Origin: Roseateles sp. SL47
GTDB lineage: Bacteria; Pseudomonadota; Gammaproteobacteria; Burkholderiales; Burkholderiaceae_C
Assembly (NCBI RefSeq): GCF_026625885.1
Contig: NZ_CP113068.1
Location: 3,472,001 to 3,536,000, forward strand
DNA length: 64,000 bases
Direction of reading: 5' to 3'
Shown: positions 61,398 through 64,000 of the stretch, one piece after another
Layout: every line of letters begins with the position of its first letter
Position numbering within the stretch: position 1 is the first letter of the stretch
Position numbers and translations under genes: made by a program
Notes under the pieces: model-generated
Database searches by the model: none
The model's input: the letters and a program-made list of their open reading frames with translations, nothing else
What the model was told of the DNA's origin: nothing

Positions 61398-62652
61398 AGG
61401 TCTACCTGCACCGCGCGCCCGTGGACTTTCGCCTCAACATCAACGGCCTGGCCACGCTGGTACAGCAGGCCCTCGGCCTGGATCGGTTCGCCGCCTCTTC
61501 AACGAGGCCGAAGACCTCGGCGCGCAGGCCGAGCCGGCGATTGAAGAGAGCAGCGACAACGACAAGATCGACGTGCCCGGCCACAAGCGGACCAAGCGTG
61601 GGCGCAAACCGCTGGACCCGGCGCTGCCGCGCGAGGTGATCCGCCATGAGCTGCCCGAGGACCAGCGCGTGTGCCCGCACGACGGCACGCGCTTGAGCGA
61701 GATCGGTGTCGAGGCCAGCGAGCAGCTGGACATCATTCCGCAGCAGGTGCGCGTCATCCGGCACGAGCGCGTCAAGTACGCCTGCCCGTGCTGCGACGGC
61801 GGCATGCGGCTGGCGCCGCGCCCCGCGCAGATCATCCCGCGGGGCCTCTTCACCGAGAGTGCACTGGCCTGGATCGCCACCTCCAAGTACCTGGACGGCC
61901 TGCCGCTGTACCGCCAGGCGGCACTACTGGGGCGCTTCGGCGGCACCGACATCGCGCGCAACACCGTGGCCGGCAGCATGGTGCGCGCCGGCATCGGCGT
62001 ACAGCCGGTGATCAACCTGCTGCGCGACCAGCTGTTGGACGCCCCGCTGGTGTTCGGCGACGAGACTGAGCTGCAGGTGCTCAAGGAACCTGGCCGCAGT
62101 GCGCAGGCCAAGAGCTATATCTGGGCGCAGATGACCAATGGCAGCGGCCGGGACGGCACTGGGCCACCGATCCGGCTGTTCGCTTACTCCCCGAGTCGCT
62201 CGACGAAGACGGCGATGGAGCTGTATGCAGGCATTGGCCCGGGCGCCGTGCTGATGACGGACGGCTACGAGGTCTACGACACCGTGGCCGAGACGCACCG
62301 GCTCGTGCACCTGGCGTGCTGGACGCACTGCCGAAGGTACTTCATCGAAGCGCTGCAGGCCTTGCCAAAGGCCCAGCGAGGGCCCGATCAGCTCGCGGCA
62401 CGCTTCATCGCGCTCATCGGCGAGCTGTACCACGTCGAGGCACAGGCCAAGCGCGACGGCGCCGACACGGATGAGCTCAAGCGCCGGCGCCAGCGGGACA
62501 GCGCCCCCGTGTTGGACAAGATCGAGACGCTGCTGCTGGCCAACCTGCACGGTGTGCTGCCCAAGAGCCTGTTGGGGCAGGCGCTGCACTACCTCGCTTC
62601 GCAGTGGAGCAAGCTCAAGCGCTACGTCGAGGACGGCCGCTACAGCATCGGT
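61373..62652 (+). pseudogene. IS66 tnpB-tnpC deletion remnant
   Basis: tnpB begins with FRLDEHLKVYLHRAPVDFRL and NINGLATLVQQALGLD, the normal start, but after that (about 61485) a deletion joins it to tnpC beginning RLFNEAEDLGAQAEP in another frame. tnpC then continues with the zinc-binding part (CPHDGTRL, CPCCDGG), the catalytic Asp in VFGDETELQV and MTDGYEVYD, and the CWTHCRRYF box, up to [11 protein letters not shown], where the intron interrupts. The final Glu (IDNN-x-x-E) is beyond the break. The deletion removes tnpB's last two thirds and the coiled coil of tnpC. Confidence 0.88.
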
Positions 62653-62765
62653 AGAGTAGAGATGTGGCGCGGTGGCAGTAGGTCAAGGCATCGCTGTTTC
62701 CGCCCCTTTCGGTTGGCGGTGCCCTATGAGCCCGACCGTAACTCCGTCTCCACATCCCCCTCGTC

Positions 62766-62799
<34 letters not shown>

Positions 62800-62810
62800 C
62801 TTCCGACGCA

Positions 62811-64000
62811 TCAAGCCTTCGCGTTCGAGCGGCCGCGCTTAATCGGCAGCAGGCATATCAGCCCCAACTTTTGGTAGAGGTACTGGTCGGAGTATTGGCG
62901 GTACCCCGTTCCCCGCTTGCCGCTTCGTCTTCGCAGCCAGATCCTCAGACGCCTCGCGGTGTAGTCGTCAACGGACTTGTAAATATCTTTAACAGGCCCT
63001 TGATCGAAGTAGTTCGCCCAGCCGCGCAAGATGGGGTTGAGTTCTTCAACCCGGTCCGCCGGCGTCGTGGCGTTCCACCGGTTGGTCGTCTCGTCGTGTA
63101 TGCGTCCCCGCAGGCGCTTGATCGATTTCTTCGACGGCGCCGTGCCCCAGTAGGGTCGGCCCCGGAACCCGTAGAACTTGCCCACGGTGTAGCCCAGGAA
63201 GTCGAATCGCTCGTCGGGCAGCTTGACCAGTCGAGTCTTCGTTTCGTTGACCGTCAGGCCGAGCTTGGACATCAGTCGCCGCATCGTTGCCATCGCCTCC
63301 TCCCCCATGCCGTCACGACACAGGATGACGAAGTCGTCGGCATAGTTGACCACCTCGGCTTGCAGCCGCCGCGCGTACCCACCGTGATACCACGCCAGCA
63401 TGAAGCGACGGAAGTACAGGTTGGCCAGCAACGGCGAGATCACTCCCCCTTGGGGCGTGCCACGGTTTGTGTCGCGCGCGACCGTCGTGCGGATTTCGCC
63501 GCCGCCGACCACGCGCTCAACCACCGGCGCGTCAAGCCACTGGCGTATCGTCGCCAGCACCGTCCCATCTGAGACCCGACGTGCGGCGCAGCGCAGCAGG
63601 TCTCCATGCGGAATTGTGTTGAAGTAGTCAGCCAGATCGGCGTCTACCACCTCGCGCGCCCCACGATCGGCAATGCCGAAGTGAATGCGGCGAAGCGCCA
63701 TCTTGGCATCCAGGCCTTCGCGGAAGCCGTACTGCCAGGGGAACAAATCTTCGTTGAAGATCGGTCCAAGAACCAACAGCACCGCCATTTGCGCGACCCG
63801 GTCGCGGATGGTTGGAATGCCCAGGGGGAGTTGCCCACCATTTGCCTTGGGGATCCATACACGCAGCAGGGGCGCGCACCGGTACTGCTTGGTGCGCAGC
63901 TCCTGCCTCAGTCTTTGCAGCCAGTCTTTCAGCCCTCGGTCTTCGATGATCGAGAAGCTCTCGCCATCCACGCCCGGCGCACCGCGATTGGCGCGGCACC
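62811..64000 (-). CDS. ltrA: Group II intron reverse transcriptase/maturase (5' end outside window)
   Basis: At least 396 residues are visible, with the N-terminal start beyond the window. RT motifs in order: [12 protein letters not shown] (RT0/1), [25 protein letters not shown] (RT1-2), [25 protein letters not shown] (catalytic Asp), [16 protein letters not shown], and [10 protein letters not shown] (YADD active site). A thumb and maturase (X/GIIM) domain with [18 protein letters not shown] follows. The C terminus is short ([10 protein letters not shown]) and I see no HNH endonuclease motif. It splices and mobilises the intron RNA. The reading frame is intact across the visible part, so the intron may be active. 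Confidence 0.94.
   Translation of the reverse strand, partial: CRANRGAPGVDGESFSIIEDRGLKDWLQRLRQELRTKQYRCAPLLRVWIPKANGGQLPLGIPTIRDRVAQMAVLLVLGPIFNEDLFPWQYGFREGLDAKMALRRIHFGIADRGAREVVDADLADYFNTIPHGDLLRCAARRVSDGTVLATIRQWLDAPVVERVVGGGEIRTTVARDTNRGTPQGGVISPLLANLYFRRFMLAWYHGGYARRLQAEVVNYADDFVILCRDGMGEEAMATMRRLMSKLGLTVNETKTRLVKLPDERFDFLGYTVGKFYGFRGRPYWGTAPSKKSIKRLRGRIHDETTNRWNATTPADRVEELNPILRGWANYFDQGPVKDIYKSVDDYTARRLRIWLRRRSGKRGTGYRQYSDQYLYQKLGLICLLPIKRGRSNAKA

Larger units (their letters stand above)
60873..62652 (+). mobile_element. IS66-family element, internally deleted and interrupted
   Basis: The left end is GTAAGCAGTC at 60873, the typical IS66 terminus, inserted in the IS3 remnant. tnpA is complete, tnpB is cut after about 37 codons, tnpC lacks its N-terminal part, and its 3' end is cut at about 62652 by a group II intron. 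The element cannot move by itself. Confidence 0.85.

Overview
This is a GC-rich window of about 64 kb. The gene content suggests a Gram-negative betaproteobacterium of the order Burkholderiales, possibly the Roseateles/Mitsuaria/Leptothrix neighbourhood. Supporting signs are a Bug-family (TctC-type) solute receptor, a Burkholderiales-type general porin, a TonB-dependent receptor with its own FecI/FecR pair, a GH64 glucanase and a protealysin-like protease. The genus is inference. I saw no rRNA, tRNA or CRISPR array.

Layout. 1-5.1 kb: an MFS exporter divergent from a MarR repressor, then an aldo/keto reductase divergent from an AcuI/YhdH-type reductase and an alpha/beta hydrolase. 5.6-11.6 kb: small unknown genes and a block of insertion sequences (IS110; an IS66 element with four ORFs; an ISL3 transposase cut off by the IS66). 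11.8-15 kb: a 32-residue membrane peptide, a protealysin/emfourin protease-inhibitor pair, a small unknown protein and an outer-membrane MetA-type protein. 15.3-21.7 kb: a RES-domain remnant, then a catabolic unit (dihydrodipicolinate-synthase-family lyase, porin, MFS acid symporter, Bug receptor) with a divergent LysR regulator. 21.8-44.3 kb: mixed chromosomal genes, including an MscS channel, LivK-type receptor, signal peptidase I, secreted GH64 glucanase, YqhD-type aldehyde reductase with AraC regulator, frameshifted LOV blue-light kinase, Cys-type hydrolase, NepI-like exporter, glycosyltransferase, UspA, hemerythrin, PHB-depolymerase-like esterase and a histidine kinase.

44.8-50 kb is the most unusual part. 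One tightly packed operon encodes a 67-residue peptide, a thiamine-diphosphate enzyme and three proteins with heme-oxygenase-like diiron-oxidase signatures. Two of these three carry an N-terminal domain that resembles the peptide-binding (RRE/PqqD-like) domains of RiPP enzymes. Several stop codons overlap the next start as ATGA. It reads as a candidate new peptide-modifying pathway. It is followed, after a broken Nudix/NrtR gene, by an iron-regulated ECF sigma factor, a FecR regulator and a TonB-dependent siderophore-type receptor. A 123-bp MITE-like element sits between the FecR and receptor genes.

54.9-58.2 kb: a metallo-beta-lactamase-fold remnant, a secreted multicopper oxidase and a coupled secreted protein. 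58.2-60.7 kb: two convergent PIN-like genes bracketed by poly-C tracts of 12 and 11 bases. 60.7-64 kb: nested mobile DNA. An IS3 remnant is interrupted by an internally deleted IS66 copy, which is interrupted in turn by a group II intron that runs off the window end.
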